A DNA stretch of 64,000 nt from Aerococcus urinaeequi (GCF_001543205.1 NZ_CP014162.1:186001-250000); one strand, 5' to 3'. Shown: positions 9,443 to 19,607, counted from the stretch's first letter. Notes: a model not told the origin generated them from the sequence alone. Made by a program: numbers and translations.

Positions 9443-9690
9443 CAAAAAAAAGGTCCTTCACCCCCTACAAAAGGGACGAAAGACCGTGGTACCACCCTGA
9501 TTCCGGTATAGTATTCCTATACCAGCACTCATTGATCGTTTTAACGGGTCGACCGGACCTGCTTTCAAATAGCATTCTATTCTCCCGCAAGCCTACTCAA
9601 GAAGTGAAAATATTTAACTATGTAGGTAAGATTCCCAGCACCACTTACTCTCTAGACTACACACCTGTTAAAAATTGTCTTCTATTAATG
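9443..9690 (-). promoter_or_regulatory. T-box leader (tRNA-Phe responsive) of pheST
   Basis: On the minus strand the leader carries the conserved T-box core (AGGGTGGTACCACGG, around 9485-9498) followed by a terminator whose arms GGTCTTTCGTCCC and GGGGGTGAAGGACC (9450-9484) close before a run of Ts. Upstream is a stem I region containing CACTTCTTGAGTAGG; the TTC at 9601-9603 is a good candidate specifier codon for Phe. Uncharged tRNA-Phe should pair with the specifier and T-box bulge and stabilise the antiterminator. Core and terminator are directly visible; exact stem I boundaries are estimated. This leader fills the gene-free stretch between pheS and the HxlR gene. Confidence 0.93.
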
Positions 9691-9734
9691 TAATTTCTCT
9701 TTATATTTTAGCGTTTTCGGCCGGTTTGTCAACC

Positions 9735-10079
9735 TTATTCGGCTGGCTCAACCCACTCATCTGCCCAACGATGTAAATTGTTGAAGATTTTTTGTAAGTC
9801 TTGGCCTTTTTCTGTCAATGTATAAACCGTGATTATGTGACCATTCGCTTCTGACTCTTCTTTACGCACAATACCCTCTTCAGTTAATTCGCGTAATCTT
9901 TCAATTAATACACGGTCAGAAATACCGTTAATTGAGTCACGTAATTGTCCAAATCGTAATGGCGTTGCTAATAATACTTCAATAATTAAGCTATTCCACT
10001 TTTTACCAATCACTTTGCAAGCATGTTCCATCTTGCTACACATTACCGGTAAGTCTGCTTGTTTAATGGTAATTTCCAT
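9735..10079 (-). CDS. HxlR-family winged-helix transcriptional regulator
   Basis: A 114-residue protein beginning MEITIKQADLPVMCSKMEHACKV, with the HxlR hallmarks: the CxxxxxxxxIGKKWNSLIIEVLL segment (residues about 15-38), FGQLRDSINGISDRVLIERLREL (the recognition helix region) and the wing with TVYTLTEKGQDL. HxlR proteins usually bind DNA as dimers and several sense thiol or aldehyde stress through a conserved N-terminal Cys; two Cys are present here (in MCSKMEHACKV). The ATG at 10079 follows GAGGAG with a 10-base gap; an upstream TTG is too close to it. Its start overlaps the end of the HD-domain gene by 17 bases, so the two are translationally coupled and probably act in one pathway. Confidence 0.9.
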   Translation of the reverse strand: MEITIKQADLPVMCSKMEHACKVIGKKWNSLIIEVLLATPLRFGQLRDSINGISDRVLIERLRELTEEGIVRKEESEANGHIITVYTLTEKGQDLQKIFNNLHRWADEWVEPAE

Positions 10080-10689
10080 CTTGATCAATCTCCTCTTGTG
10101 TTTCTGCTAATTCTTCTTTTTCTTCTAATGAAACTTCTTGATTGCTAGTTCCAGCAAGTGCCGGAATAACTAATTTACCAACGAAATATCTAAATGATCT
10201 CATCATTTTCTTTTGAGACAAATTAGCTAAACTAGGTTTTACAAAGTCTCCGGTTGCAATATATTTATCCACGAATGTCACTACATAAGATTCTTTATAG
10301 CGCGGAAAATGTGGCGTGGCAAGCCACATGTGCTTAAGAATAATATCTTCCTCAACAGGTGATAAATCCGTCACCACACGCGCATTAATCAAAGCAATTT
10401 TAGGATGGTTTCTAAGATGAGTACCTTTAGAAAAAGTAACCTCACCTGGCACATAATAAAATAAATCATGTAGTAAACCGGCACGTGCGCAAGCCTTGAA
10501 GTCCCATCCTAATGACCTAGCTACTTTATATGACATATAAGAAACTAGATAGGAGTGGGTTAAGCGATTGCCATGGACATGTTGCTTGAAATACGCTAAG
10601 TCTGTTACAAAGAGATGGTTTTTAATATCCGCAATGATTTGCATATACTCTGAATCGTCTTCCCAAAAATAATGTTCTTGTTCCGTCAC
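10063..10689 (-). CDS. HD-domain phosphohydrolase-like protein
   Basis: A 208-residue protein; GTG at 10687-10689 fits an AAAGGG site eight bases upstream better than a TTG 21 bases earlier. The HD-superfamily metal-binding pattern is present: His45 in HGNRLTHSYLVSYMSYKVA, His74-Asp75 in ARAGLLHDLFYY, a His in LKHMWLA, and an Asp in VVTFVDKY. This predicts a metal-dependent phosphohydrolase acting on a nucleotide or similar phosphate ester in the cytosol; the substrate is unknown. The C-terminal 40 residues are Glu/Gln-rich and probably disordered. It overlaps the following HxlR regulator gene, suggesting one transcription unit. Confidence 0.85.
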   Translation of the reverse strand: MTEQEHYFWEDDSEYMQIIADIKNHLFVTDLAYFKQHVHGNRLTHSYLVSYMSYKVARSLGWDFKACARAGLLHDLFYYVPGEVTFSKGTHLRNHPKIALINARVVTDLSPVEEDIILKHMWLATPHFPRYKESYVVTFVDKYIATGDFVKPSLANLSQKKMMRSFRYFVGKLVIPALAGTSNQEVSLEEKEELAETQEEIDQDGNYH

Positions 10690-10804
10690 GATAATCACCC
10701 TTTTTTCCAACGATTTCCAACTTCAACTGATTTTGCTATGCTCACGTACCCCTTTTCAAATCTCGTAACAGTTTCATCACAACCTACTTTTAGAAGAAAA
10801 CAAT

Positions 10805-11599
10805 CTAGTCTTGGATGGGAAATTGATACATGACTATCGCCCCAGCAACCGCTACATTCAAAGATTCTGCAGATCCTGACATTGGGATATATAAAGCCAT
10901 ATCTGCTAACTGGCTGGTTGTTTGACTTACACCATTACCTTCATTTCCCATAACCAAGGCCCATTTCCCTTTCGATTTTAAATCAAAAGCGTTACTTGCT
11001 TGCGCTTGGTCGTTTAGTTCTGTTGTTGTAATAAAATAGCCAGCCTCTTGTAATTGTGGAATGACTTCTACCAAGTCAACTTCATAAGTATTGACGGCAA
11101 AATGACTACCTTGCATAGATCTTAGAACCTTATCATTATATAAGTCAACCGTACCCAATCCTAGTAAGATATCTCGGTAACCAAAAGCATCCGCAGTACG
11201 GATTAAAGTACCTAAGTTCCCTGGATCTTGCACTTGATCTAAAATCAATAATCCTTTTGATAATTGATTGATATCAAGTTTTTTAGCCTCTGGTAGAAAA
11301 GCTACTGCAAAGATATCCTGGTGATTATCCGTTTGACTAAGTGCTTTTGCTACTTCCGGTGTCACCTGAGTGAGCGGTAAGTCCCCTTTGAGCGCTTGTA
11401 ATTGGGTCACATTTTGATGGCTACTTTCAGGCACATAGTAAATCATTTGAATCTCTGCATCCGCCTTGACGGCCATCTCTACAAGATGTGGCCCTTCCAG
11501 CAAATACTGGCCTGCTTTTTTGCGGCCTTTACGAGTAAAAAGTTTCTTTAATTCTTTAATCTGTTGATTTTGAACAGATGAAATTAAGCGTTCTACCAT
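10805..11599 (-). CDS. SpoU-family rRNA 2'-O-methyltransferase (YsgA/RlmP-like)
   Basis: A 264-residue SPOUT methyltransferase. The N-terminal part (residues about 1-100) is the substrate-binding domain, starting with LISSVQNQQIKELKKLFTRKGRKKAGQ split over two elements. The C-terminal knotted domain has motif 1 DPGNLGTLIRTADAFGY, motif 2 ALVMGNEGNGVS and motif 3 MSGSAESLNVAVAGAIVMY. It should transfer a methyl from AdoMet to a ribose 2'-OH. In Bacillus the homologue ysgA also neighbours pheST and, as I recall, methylates 23S rRNA in the A-loop (RlmP). The gene ends 4 bases from the PepV-side start region, compactly packed with pepV upstream. Confidence 0.9.
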   Translation of the reverse strand: MVERLISSVQNQQIKELKKLFTRKGRKKAGQYLLEGPHLVEMAVKADAEIQMIYYVPESSHQNVTQLQALKGDLPLTQVTPEVAKALSQTDNHQDIFAVAFLPEAKKLDINQLSKGLLILDQVQDPGNLGTLIRTADAFGYRDILLGLGTVDLYNDKVLRSMQGSHFAVNTYEVDLVEVIPQLQEAGYFITTTELNDQAQASNAFDLKSKGKWALVMGNEGNGVSQTTSQLADMALYIPMSGSAESLNVAVAGAIVMYQFPIQD

Positions 11600-11603
11600 A
11601 GGC

Positions 11604-13007
11604 TTATGCGTTTTCTGGCTTAATCAATTCGTAAATGGCTTCAGCGTAAATAGCTGCTGATTTCATTAAGTCACGAACCGCAAAGAATTCATTGGCTTGG
11701 TGCATAGTGTCTACTGAATCTGGGAATAATGCACCAAAGGCTACACCGCGTTTTAGTAAACGGCCATAGGTTCCCCCACCGATTGAGCGTTCTTGTCCTT
11801 TTTCACCTGTTTGATTTTCATAAACAGCTAGTAAAGTTTGCACTAACGGATCATCAGCTGGTACATAGTGTGGTACTTTATTGGTTTTTGTACCGTCTAC
11901 AAAGTGATAGTGGTAAGTTTCACCGTGGGTTGCAAATGTTGTATCAATTTCACTATAGTCTTTACCACGTGGCACACGAATATTTAAGACTGTATATAAT
12001 TTACCGTCTTCTTCGCCAACCAAACCTGGGTTTACAGTCACTTTACCCATAATTTCATCTTCATGGGCAATACCTAATTTTTCACCATTAAAGTCTAAAT
12101 GTAATAGGTCACCTAAGAATTTCAATAGGTCATCTTGGGCTAAATCATCGTCTAATTGTAATAATAATTTAGATAAATATGTTGCCGCATTATATCCAAC
12201 ACTTGGATTCATTGCGTGAACGCCTTTACCTTCAACAGTAATTGCCGTTGCATCAGCGTCTGGACTTACAATGATTGTGATTTCTGGATTAGCTGCTTGG
12301 AAATCGGCAACGATTTGGTTGACATCAGAGGTCAATCCAGTCACAACTGCACGTGCTTCACCCGGTACCATGTTTTCACGAAGACCACTTTCAAATGAAA
12401 GTAATTTTTCAGAACGACGGTCGAATACTAGCTTAGCTGAGTACATCCCTTTTTCCCCGTTAATAATTGGGAAGTCCGCGTCTGGAGAGAAACCAAAATC
12501 TGGTTCTTCTTCTACTTCAAAGTAACGTGTTACACCTTGCCATTCACTTTCTTCGTCAGTACCAACGATGAAACGAACACGTTTCTCAACTGGTAGGCCT
12601 AATTCTTTGATGACTTTCAAGCCGTAGTAGGCAGCCATTAAAGGACCTTTGTCGTCTGAAGCACCACGGGCATAGATGCGGTCGTTGATAATTTCGGGTT
12701 TGAATGGATCAGTATCCCATTTATCGTCTACTGGAACAACGTCTACGTGGGCTAAAACGCCAAGCGTTTCATCGCCTGTACCGAATTCAGCATGACCTGC
12801 AAGGTTATCAACGTTTTTAGTTGTGAAGCCATCGCGTTCAGCAATCTTCAAGAAAGTTTCTAATGCCTCTTTAGGGCCAGGTCCAACAGGTGCATCTGCA
12901 CTTGCTTTACTGTCGTCACGCACACTGTTTACGCTTAATAATGTAAATAAGTCATTGATTAAGTCATCTTTACGATTGTTGATTTCTTCTTGCCAATTAA
13001 TTGTCAT
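11604..13007 (-). CDS. pepV: Xaa-His dipeptidase PepV (M20 metallopeptidase)
   Basis: PepV is a cytosolic two-zinc aminopeptidase that cleaves dipeptides, including carnosine-like ones. The 467-residue protein shows M20 metal ligands in order: LAHVDVVPVD (His), ARGASDDKGPLMA (bridging Asp), GTDEESEW (catalytic Glu pair), FSPDADFP (Asp) and MHQANEFFAV near the C-terminus (His). The central lid domain lies at about residues 185-385. ATG at 13007 follows AGGAGG. It sits in a conserved Bacillus-like neighbourhood with an RsuA-type synthase and MurJ. Length is as expected for PepV. Confidence 0.96.
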   Translation of the reverse strand: MTINWQEEINNRKDDLINDLFTLLSVNSVRDDSKASADAPVGPGPKEALETFLKIAERDGFTTKNVDNLAGHAEFGTGDETLGVLAHVDVVPVDDKWDTDPFKPEIINDRIYARGASDDKGPLMAAYYGLKVIKELGLPVEKRVRFIVGTDEESEWQGVTRYFEVEEEPDFGFSPDADFPIINGEKGMYSAKLVFDRRSEKLLSFESGLRENMVPGEARAVVTGLTSDVNQIVADFQAANPEITIIVSPDADATAITVEGKGVHAMNPSVGYNAATYLSKLLLQLDDDLAQDDLLKFLGDLLHLDFNGEKLGIAHEDEIMGKVTVNPGLVGEEDGKLYTVLNIRVPRGKDYSEIDTTFATHGETYHYHFVDGTKTNKVPHYVPADDPLVQTLLAVYENQTGEKGQERSIGGGTYGRLLKRGVAFGALFPDSVDTMHQANEFFAVRDLMKSAAIYAEAIYELIKPENA

Positions 13008-13260
13008 TTAGAATCCTCCTAGAAATTTATGCTTGTTTATATTTTAGCACAAATTTGACGATAACTCACATAATACAACTAACAAATTGTAAGGGTGCGA
13101 GCTAGTGAACCCGACGATAGTACAAAGTTAAAAAGGCATTGAGTTTATAGTCTGCTTGTAGTTAGCCTTCTGCTAAAAAATAATTCGGCAAGTTTCGATA
13201 GTTAAGTCTAGGCACTTTTGAAGTTAGGCAACTGCAATCGACAACTTTTCTCCATCAAAA

Positions 13261-13283
13261 AAGCTAGGTTCGTGACCTAGCTT
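13261..13283 (-). terminator. rho-independent terminator of murJ-rsuA operon
   Basis: On the minus strand AAGCTAGGT and ACCTAGCTT pair as a 9-bp stem followed by TTTTTT. It lies 10 bases after the pseudouridine synthase stop. The remaining 13020-13260 gap shows no other feature I can support. Confidence 0.88.
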
Positions 13284-13292
13284 CATGAATGG

Positions 13293-14069
13293 TTATTCTG
13301 TGATATCTAATGCTTTGCCTTCAAAGATGGCGTCGTATAGGTCTTGATAGTCTACTTGAACGAATTCACCTTCTGCTAAGGCATCCGGCAGTGTCAATTG
13401 ACCAATACGTTGTCTATGTAGCTGCACGACTTCACAATCAACAGCATGGAACATACGCTTAACTTGGTGGTACTTACCTTCTGCTATGACCACGCGAGCT
13501 AAGGATTGGCCAGCTTCTTCGTCTACTTGGTCGATGAAAAGTTGTGCTGGCTTTGTTTTTTCACCTTGGCCAATGTCCAATCCTTTTTCAAATTGGTCAA
13601 TATGCTTGTCTGATAATAACCCATCAACAAGAACAGCGTATTCCTTTTCCACGTGTTTCTTAGGGGCCATTAAGGCATGGTTGAATTGGCCATCGTTGGT
13701 GATCAGTAGCAGACCTGTTGTGTCTTTATCTAGGCGTCCAACTGGAAATGGTTCGTAGGTTAAGACCAGGTCTTCTGGTAACAGGTCAATCACGGTGTCC
13801 CAACGGTTGTCTTCGGTGGCAGATATAACGCCGTCTGGCTTGTGCATCATGATATAAACATAAGGTTCATAGATGATTTCTTGCCCATCTACTTCCACCT
13901 TGTCCTCTGTTACATTGACTGGTAGATTGGGTTTCTTGGCTACAGAACCATTGATGTAAATAGCGGATTTTTTGATTAAGGTCTTCACGTCACTTCGGCT
14001 ATAAGTGGTCATGCTAGAGACAAATTTATCTAAACGTTGGGTGTTTTTCGCTGTTTTTTTATTTGTCAT
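13293..14069 (-). CDS. rsuA: RsuA-type 16S rRNA pseudouridine synthase
   Basis: The 258-residue protein has an N-terminal S4 RNA-binding domain (RLDKFVSSMTTYSRSDVKTL, residues about 12-70) followed by a RsuA/RluB catalytic domain with VGRLDKDTTGLLLITNDG near residue 117-134, whose Asp is the catalytic residue, and GKYHQVKRMFHAVDCEV near 197. It isomerises a specific uridine in rRNA (U516 of 16S RNA for RsuA; RluB relatives act on 23S). It overlaps the end of the upstream murJ gene by 11 bases, an arrangement matching ytgP-ytzG in Bacillus. Confidence 0.93.
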   Translation of the reverse strand: MTNKKTAKNTQRLDKFVSSMTTYSRSDVKTLIKKSAIYINGSVAKKPNLPVNVTEDKVEVDGQEIIYEPYVYIMMHKPDGVISATEDNRWDTVIDLLPEDLVLTYEPFPVGRLDKDTTGLLLITNDGQFNHALMAPKKHVEKEYAVLVDGLLSDKHIDQFEKGLDIGQGEKTKPAQLFIDQVDEEAGQSLARVVIAEGKYHQVKRMFHAVDCEVVQLHRQRIGQLTLPDALAEGEFVQVDYQDLYDAIFEGKALDITE

Positions 14070-15879
14070 AGCGGCCCATTCCTAATTTCGCACGAAGCAT
14101 TTTGGCCTTGTCGCCAAGTAGCGTATCTAATAGTTTGAAGCGTAAGCCACCAATGACATAAACTGCTACCCCAACACCAGCTACAATCACGATTTGGGCC
14201 ACTTGGTGCACAATTGAGATTTCAGGTGATAAGATAGTGCGTCGTAAGAAATGGTTGACTAACCAAGTGGCAATACCCATAGCACCAGATAACAAAGTAA
14301 TGCCCTTGATTTGGTTTAGGACTTCTACTACCGATAAGTTGATACGGACTCTTAAGCGCCACAAATAGAATATGGCAATTCCGATAAAAGCTGTTCCAGT
14401 AGCTAATAAGGCACCTGATGTGCTAAAAATCGCTAGAAAAGGTACTTGTAGAACCAATTTAAGGGTAATCCCAATGACCATCCCCATAATGGCGTCTTTA
14501 AAGAAGGACATGGCTTGTAACATAGCAACAAGAACTGAAAACAGCCCCATGGTCACAGCTACTGCCGCTGCTAATTGTAATAGTGAGGTACCTAGTGGAT
14601 CGTGGGTAAAGATGATCGCGTACAAGGGCTCAGCTAATACCGCCATCCCGATTGCAGAGGGGAACATGACTAGCGAGAATAATTTCAAGTTGTGGCCGAT
14701 TAACCCTTTTGTTTCTGGAAAATCTTGCGTGGCATGTCGGTCAATACGTCTTGGCAGTGCTTTATTTGCCAGCTTGGCCTCGATATCCCTTTTTTCCTCT
14801 GAATGGGTAGCTGAAATAACAGCGATGGAGGTCGAACCGATGGCGACAGCTAGGGAAACGATAATGGTCACGAGTTTATTGGCATTGGCACCAAAAATGG
14901 CGTATTCATTGATTAATTGATCATGTGAAAGATGAGAAACGTGCGTCATTATCGGCATGTAGGTGTTAGTATCGACTAAACGAGATAATTCGATTGCTGA
15001 ACCGGAAACGATGAATGGAATAGCAATCATCACGATTTCGAGTAATAGATTTTTGGAAGAGACGTAGGTTTCTTCCTTAACCGCGTACAATTCTTCTTCC
15101 TTATTATAACCTTTGCGGTAGCGCATAAAGAAGAATACCAATGTGGCTAAGGCTGCTAGCGCCCCAACGAAGGCCGCAAATGTTGAGTGAGTTACAGCTT
15201 TGACCATCTCGCCATTATTGATCACCCGGATGATATAAACTGCGCCTAACATGTATAGGACACGTAAGATTTGTTCAGTAATTTGTGAAATCGCGGATGG
15301 CTTCATATCTTGGTGCCCTTGGAAGTAACCACGGATAACTGAAATTGTTGGTAAAACAACTAAAGCTGGCACCAAGGACCGGATAACCAAGACTACTGAA
15401 TCGAAATCACGAGCTGGCGTTGATTGGGCCAAAATAGGTGCGAATGTCCAAAGTAGCACACCCCCAACTAGACCAGTGATGGTCATTAAGGCTAGCCCTG
15501 CCTTGAATAAGCGCTTGGCCGTTTTATAGTAGCCACGTGCGTTATAATAAGCCATTTGCTTAGCGATTGAATCTGGAACCCCGGCGATTGTTATGGACAA
15601 GAAAATCGCGTAGTAACTATACCCAATATTGAACAAGGAATTAGCTTCATTGGCGATGTGCGGTTCGCCCATCCAATTGTACCAAGGCATGATGTAAAGG
15701 ACCCCTAAGATCCGTGACACCATTGAGGCAATGGTCATCCAAGACGCCCCAGCATTCATTTTCTCTTGTGCGCTGGCACTTGGTTTTCTAGGTGGAAGAT
15801 CTAGTGGATCCACTTCTTCAGGTTGAATCACTTCTTCTACTTCATCAGTCCGATTTAAATTCGGATCATCTATACCCAT
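14059..15879 (-). CDS. murJ: lipid II flippase MurJ (YtgP-type MOP exporter)
   Basis: A 606-residue membrane protein with about 14 hydrophobic helices, starting after an acidic, Pro-rich cytoplasmic tail (residues 1-40). The first helix region, AGASWMTIASMVSRILGVLY, is the typical MurJ/SpoVB opening with the Arg required in MurJ. Such proteins flip lipid II across the cytoplasmic membrane for peptidoglycan synthesis. In Bacillus the orthologue YtgP (MurJ) is also next to an RsuA-type synthase and PepV. A cytoplasmic loop with KEEELYAVKEE lies near residue 260. A generic polysaccharide flippase is the alternative but the context favours MurJ. Confidence 0.9.
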   Translation of the reverse strand: MGIDDPNLNRTDEVEEVIQPEEVDPLDLPPRKPSASAQEKMNAGASWMTIASMVSRILGVLYIMPWYNWMGEPHIANEANSLFNIGYSYYAIFLSITIAGVPDSIAKQMAYYNARGYYKTAKRLFKAGLALMTITGLVGGVLLWTFAPILAQSTPARDFDSVVLVIRSLVPALVVLPTISVIRGYFQGHQDMKPSAISQITEQILRVLYMLGAVYIIRVINNGEMVKAVTHSTFAAFVGALAALATLVFFFMRYRKGYNKEEELYAVKEETYVSSKNLLLEIVMIAIPFIVSGSAIELSRLVDTNTYMPIMTHVSHLSHDQLINEYAIFGANANKLVTIIVSLAVAIGSTSIAVISATHSEEKRDIEAKLANKALPRRIDRHATQDFPETKGLIGHNLKLFSLVMFPSAIGMAVLAEPLYAIIFTHDPLGTSLLQLAAAVAVTMGLFSVLVAMLQAMSFFKDAIMGMVIGITLKLVLQVPFLAIFSTSGALLATGTAFIGIAIFYLWRLRVRINLSVVEVLNQIKGITLLSGAMGIATWLVNHFLRRTILSPEISIVHQVAQIVIVAGVGVAVYVIGGLRFKLLDTLLGDKAKMLRAKLGMGRYDK

Positions 15880-16212
15880 ATTTATTTAGCTCCTTATACA
15901 ATAATTTTGATTTATTTCAATATTTCATATTTATTGATCTTTGAAAAACACTTAGCTTTCATTTTATATAATACGCCCCGTCATTTCAATCATCATCAGA
16001 TTAAAAAGACCTTAAGTTTTAAAAGAAAGGGTGTAAACTTTGGCATTTAGACAGGTATATAACAAGCATATTATATCAGAAAATCTGAAGTTGAATTCAC
16101 CAACTCGCCAACAATAGTGGCATGCGATATTACTAACAGCTTCGACTGCCTTCAATTTCCAATACAATGATAAGTAAAGCTTTAGTCGCAACAAATTAAA
16201 CTTCTCAAATAA
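15880..16212. other. intergenic region with no recognised gene
   Basis: Gene-free, very AT-rich stretch between murJ and the pyridoxal kinase terminator. It must hold the murJ promoter, but I cannot pick one with confidence. The 75-codon minus-strand frame at 16012-16239 runs through the terminator of the kinase gene, lacks a ribosome binding site and looks random. Confidence 0.6.
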
Positions 16213-16249
16213 AAACTGACAGTTATGTAGTCTACACAACTGCCAGTTT
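16213..16249 (-). terminator. rho-independent terminator of pyridoxal kinase gene
   Basis: On the minus strand AAACTGGCAGTTGTGTAG pairs with CTACATAACTGTCAGTTT with a few internal mismatches, followed by TTTTTATTT. Confidence 0.88.
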
Positions 16250-16265
16250 ATGATTAGTCTGAATA

Positions 16266-17129
16266 TTATTGTTGGTTAGCTTTTAATTTTGATACGAAGT
16301 TAGATAAGTCGCCCAAGAATAGCTCAAATTGTAAACCATTCATCATAACATCTGGATCATCTAATGATTTTTCGATAATTTTTGGAATGTAGTCCACCGC
16401 TAATTGGCTAGCCACTTTAACAGAGGCACCATTTGCTAATGCACCAACAAAGATTGAACCGAAGATATCACCAGTACCGTGGAATTTACCACCGATAAAT
16501 GGTCCAGTCGCTAAACCTTTTTCACCAGTCTCTACGTCCAAGTAGTACGCACCAGTTTGACTTTCGCCGTCATATCCTGCACCAGTTAAAATAACTGAAG
16601 CATTGGTTTGTTTACGAACTAATGTTAAGAATTCGTCGATTTTTTCTTGTGGCCAGATACCTTCAGTATACTCCACACCATACAAGAAACTTGCTTCTGT
16701 TTGGTTAGGCATAATCACATCTGCCATCGCGCATAAATTCAACATTTCTTTTGCATACTCTTCGTCAAAACCATAATAGAAACTACCATTGTCAGCCATA
16801 ACAGGATCTAGATAGAATTTTGCATCATCTTTTAATAATTTTGGCAGTTCTTTCTCTAAAAACTTGATTTGGCGAACACTACCTAAATAGCCAACGTATG
16901 CTGCATCAAATTTTAAGCCAAATGAGTGCCAATGATCCACGATTTTTTCCATTTCATCAGTTAAGTCAAGAAATGTGAATCCTTCAAAACCTGGCCCTGT
17001 ATGTGTTGAAAGCAAGGCTGTTGGTAAAATAGTTCCTTGTAGGTGCATACTTGATAGAATTGGTAATGCCACTGTTGTAGAACATTTACCGAAGCTAGAA
17101 GCATCGTGGATAATTAAAATATTTTTCAT
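16266..17129 (-). CDS. pdxK: pyridoxal/pyridoxamine kinase
   Basis: A 287-residue ribokinase-fold enzyme that phosphorylates vitamin B6 (pyridoxal, pyridoxamine or pyridoxine) with ATP to give the 5'-phosphate. Landmarks are the N-terminal NILIIHDASSFGKCSTTVAL, AAYVGYLGS near residue 77, DPVMADNGSFYYGFDEEY near 107 (metal/substrate binding), MPNQTEASFLYGV near 137 and the ATP/anion-hole motif KFHGTGDIFGSIFVGAL near 214 with the catalytic Asp in GTGD. The sequence pattern is the PdxY/PdxK type common in Lactobacillales. Monocistronic, with its own terminator. Confidence 0.93.
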   Translation of the reverse strand: MKNILIIHDASSFGKCSTTVALPILSSMHLQGTILPTALLSTHTGPGFEGFTFLDLTDEMEKIVDHWHSFGLKFDAAYVGYLGSVRQIKFLEKELPKLLKDDAKFYLDPVMADNGSFYYGFDEEYAKEMLNLCAMADVIMPNQTEASFLYGVEYTEGIWPQEKIDEFLTLVRKQTNASVILTGAGYDGESQTGAYYLDVETGEKGLATGPFIGGKFHGTGDIFGSIFVGALANGASVKVASQLAVDYIPKIIEKSLDDPDVMMNGLQFELFLGDLSNFVSKLKANQQ

Positions 17130-17192
17130 GTAAACGCCATCTCCCCTTATTAAAAACTAATCATATTATACACAAGACAAATATGATGTCTA

Positions 17193-19607
17193 CTAATTTG
17201 CCACAATATTGACTAGTTTGTTTGGTACAACGATTTCTTTGCGAATTGTTTTACCAGCAATTGCTTCTTGCACTTTCTCGTTTGCATGGGCAATTTCTAA
17301 CAATGCTTCTTTGGCACTATCATTAGGCACTTGTAATTTCGCTTTGATTTTACCATTCACTTGTACAACGATTTCAATTTCATCATCAACGATCATTTCT
17401 GGATCAAATGTTGGCCAGTCTACGTATGAAATACCAGGTTCGTTTCCAACAATTACCCACATTTCTTCAGCTAAATGCGGAGCGATTGGGGCAATCAGTT
17501 GAATAAAGCCTTTCACGTATTCATAGTATAGGCTTTCAGCCTTATTAGCTTCATTTACAAATACCATCATTTGAGAAATGGCTGTATTAAAGTGTAGGTT
17601 GTCAAAGTCTTCCGTTACTTTTTGAACTGTTTGGTGGTAAACTTTGTCTAATTCACCTGTGTTCATTGTCGTAATACGGTCACGCATTTTGCCATTTTCA
17701 TCAACTAGTAAACGCCATACACGTTCTAGGAAACGACGAGAACCTTCAAGGCCATTCTCAGACCAAGCGATTGACGCATCTAGAGGACCCATGAACATTT
17801 CATATAGACGCAAGGTATCTGCCCCGAATTGGTTGACTACATCATCAGGGTTTACAACGTTCCCTTTAGATTTAGACATTTTCTCATTACCTTCACCAAG
17901 AATCATCCCTTGGTTATATAGTTTTTGGAATGGTTCTTCATTTGGTACAACGCCTAAATCATATAAGAACATATTCCAGAAACGTGCATATAGTAAATGC
18001 AATACCGCATGCTCTGCCCCACCAATATACAAGTCCACATTGTACCAGTAGTCTAAAGCTTCTTTAGAAGCAAATTCATTTGAATTTTTAGGGTCGATAT
18101 AACGTAGGAAGTACCATGATGAACCTGCCCATTGTGGCATTGTGTTTGTTTCACGGCGGCCTTTCATACCTGTTTCAGGATCAGTGACATATAACCACTC
18201 TTCAATATTGGCTAATGGAGATTCACCTGTACCAGATGGTTTAATGTTGTCAGTTTTTGGTAAACGAACTGGTAGCTCATCTTCTGGAACTGCAGTTGTT
18301 GTGCCATCTTCCCAATGGATAATTGGAATTGGTTCACCCCAGTAACGTTGACGAGAGAAGACCCAGTCACGTAAACGGTATGTTGTTTGACGTTCACCGC
18401 GACCTGAAGCTGTTAACATTTCAATCGCTTTTTCAGTTGCTTCTGCAGTTTCTAAACCGTTTAATTCACCTGAATTAATGTGAGGACCGTCTCCAGTATA
18501 TGCTTCAACAGCAACATCGCCACCTTCAATTACCGGTTGAATTGGTAGGTTGAATTGTTTAGCGAATTCGTAGTCACGACTATCATGGGCAGGAACCGCC
18601 ATAACAGCACCCGTACCATATGAAGCTAAAACGTAGTCTGCAACCCAGATTTCAAATGGTTCACCAGTTAATGGGTGGATACCGTAAGCACCGGTGAATA
18701 CCCCAGTTTTTTCTTTGGCTAAATCTGTCCGGTCTAAGTCAGATTTCATTGAAGCTGCAAGTAAATAAGCTTCCACTTCTTCACGTTGCTCTTCAGTCAC
18801 GATTTGACGCACCAAGTCATGTTCAGGTGCTAAAACAGCGAAAGTTAAGCCGTAAATAGTGTCTGGACGCGTCGTAAAGGCATCAAAAGTTAAGTCTTGA
18901 TCTTTAATATCGAAAGTTAATTGCGCACCTTCCGATTTACCAATCCAGTGACGTTGCATTTCAACAACTGAATTTGGCCAGTCAACATTTTCCAAACCAT
19001 CCAATAAACGGTCAGCGTATGCAGTAATCCGTAATACCCATTGTTTCATTGGTTTACGAACGACTGGGTGACCACCACGTTCTGACTTTCCGTCGATGAC
19101 TTCTTCATTGGCTAGTACTGTTCCTAAAGCTTCACACCAGTTAACCAAGATTTCGTCTTCGTAGGCTAAACCTTTTTCAAATAATTTAGTAAAAATCCAT
19201 TGTGTCCATTTGTAGAATTTTGGATCAGTTGTATTGATTTCACGGTCCCAATCATAAGAAAAACCTAGTGATTTGATTTGACGTTTGAATGTGGCGATAT
19301 TTTTCGCAGTGAAATCAACTGGATCATTCCCAGTGTCTAATGCATATTGCTCAGCTGGTAATCCAAACGCATCCCAGCCCATTGGGTGCAAGACGTTATA
19401 GCCTTGTGCACGTTTATAACGAGACATAATATCCGTTGCAGTATACCCTTCTGGATGCCCTACGTGTAGTCCAGCCCCTGATGGGTAAGGGAACATGTCT
19501 AGTGCGTAATATTTAGGTTTTGAATAATCCTCTAAAGTTTTAAACTCTTTATTCTCGTCCCAATATTTCTGCCATTTCTTCTCAATTACTTTATGATTAA
19601 AAGCCAT
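17193..19607 (-). CDS. leuS: leucyl-tRNA synthetase
   Basis: Class I synthetase that charges tRNA-Leu. The 804-residue protein has the HIGH-type motif HVGH in [16 protein letters not shown] near residue 40-55, the CP1 editing domain (residues about 220-410, with [12 protein letters not shown] and [16 protein letters not shown]), and KMSKS in [11 protein letters not shown] near 573-583, followed by the anticodon-binding domain. The start chosen is ATG at 19607, preceded by AAAGGAGAGA. A start 54 bases upstream would lie inside the T-box terminator T-run and is rejected. Confidence 0.98.
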   Translation of the reverse strand: MAFNHKVIEKKWQKYWDENKEFKTLEDYSKPKYYALDMFPYPSGAGLHVGHPEGYTATDIMSRYKRAQGYNVLHPMGWDAFGLPAEQYALDTGNDPVDFTAKNIATFKRQIKSLGFSYDWDREINTTDPKFYKWTQWIFTKLFEKGLAYEDEILVNWCEALGTVLANEEVIDGKSERGGHPVVRKPMKQWVLRITAYADRLLDGLENVDWPNSVVEMQRHWIGKSEGAQLTFDIKDQDLTFDAFTTRPDTIYGLTFAVLAPEHDLVRQIVTEEQREEVEAYLLAASMKSDLDRTDLAKEKTGVFTGAYGIHPLTGEPFEIWVADYVLASYGTGAVMAVPAHDSRDYEFAKQFNLPIQPVIEGGDVAVEAYTGDGPHINSGELNGLETAEATEKAIEMLTASGRGERQTTYRLRDWVFSRQRYWGEPIPIIHWEDGTTTAVPEDELPVRLPKTDNIKPSGTGESPLANIEEWLYVTDPETGMKGRRETNTMPQWAGSSWYFLRYIDPKNSNEFASKEALDYWYNVDLYIGGAEHAVLHLLYARFWNMFLYDLGVVPNEEPFQKLYNQGMILGEGNEKMSKSKGNVVNPDDVVNQFGADTLRLYEMFMGPLDASIAWSENGLEGSRRFLERVWRLLVDENGKMRDRITTMNTGELDKVYHQTVQKVTEDFDNLHFNTAISQMMVFVNEANKAESLYYEYVKGFIQLIAPIAPHLAEEMWVIVGNEPGISYVDWPTFDPEMIVDDEIEIVVQVNGKIKAKLQVPNDSAKEALLEIAHANEKVQEAIAGKTIRKEIVVPNKLVNIVAN

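Noticed and set aside
16012-16239. 75-codon minus-strand open frame
   Set aside because: It overlaps the pyridoxal kinase terminator and has no ribosome binding site or protein-like composition.
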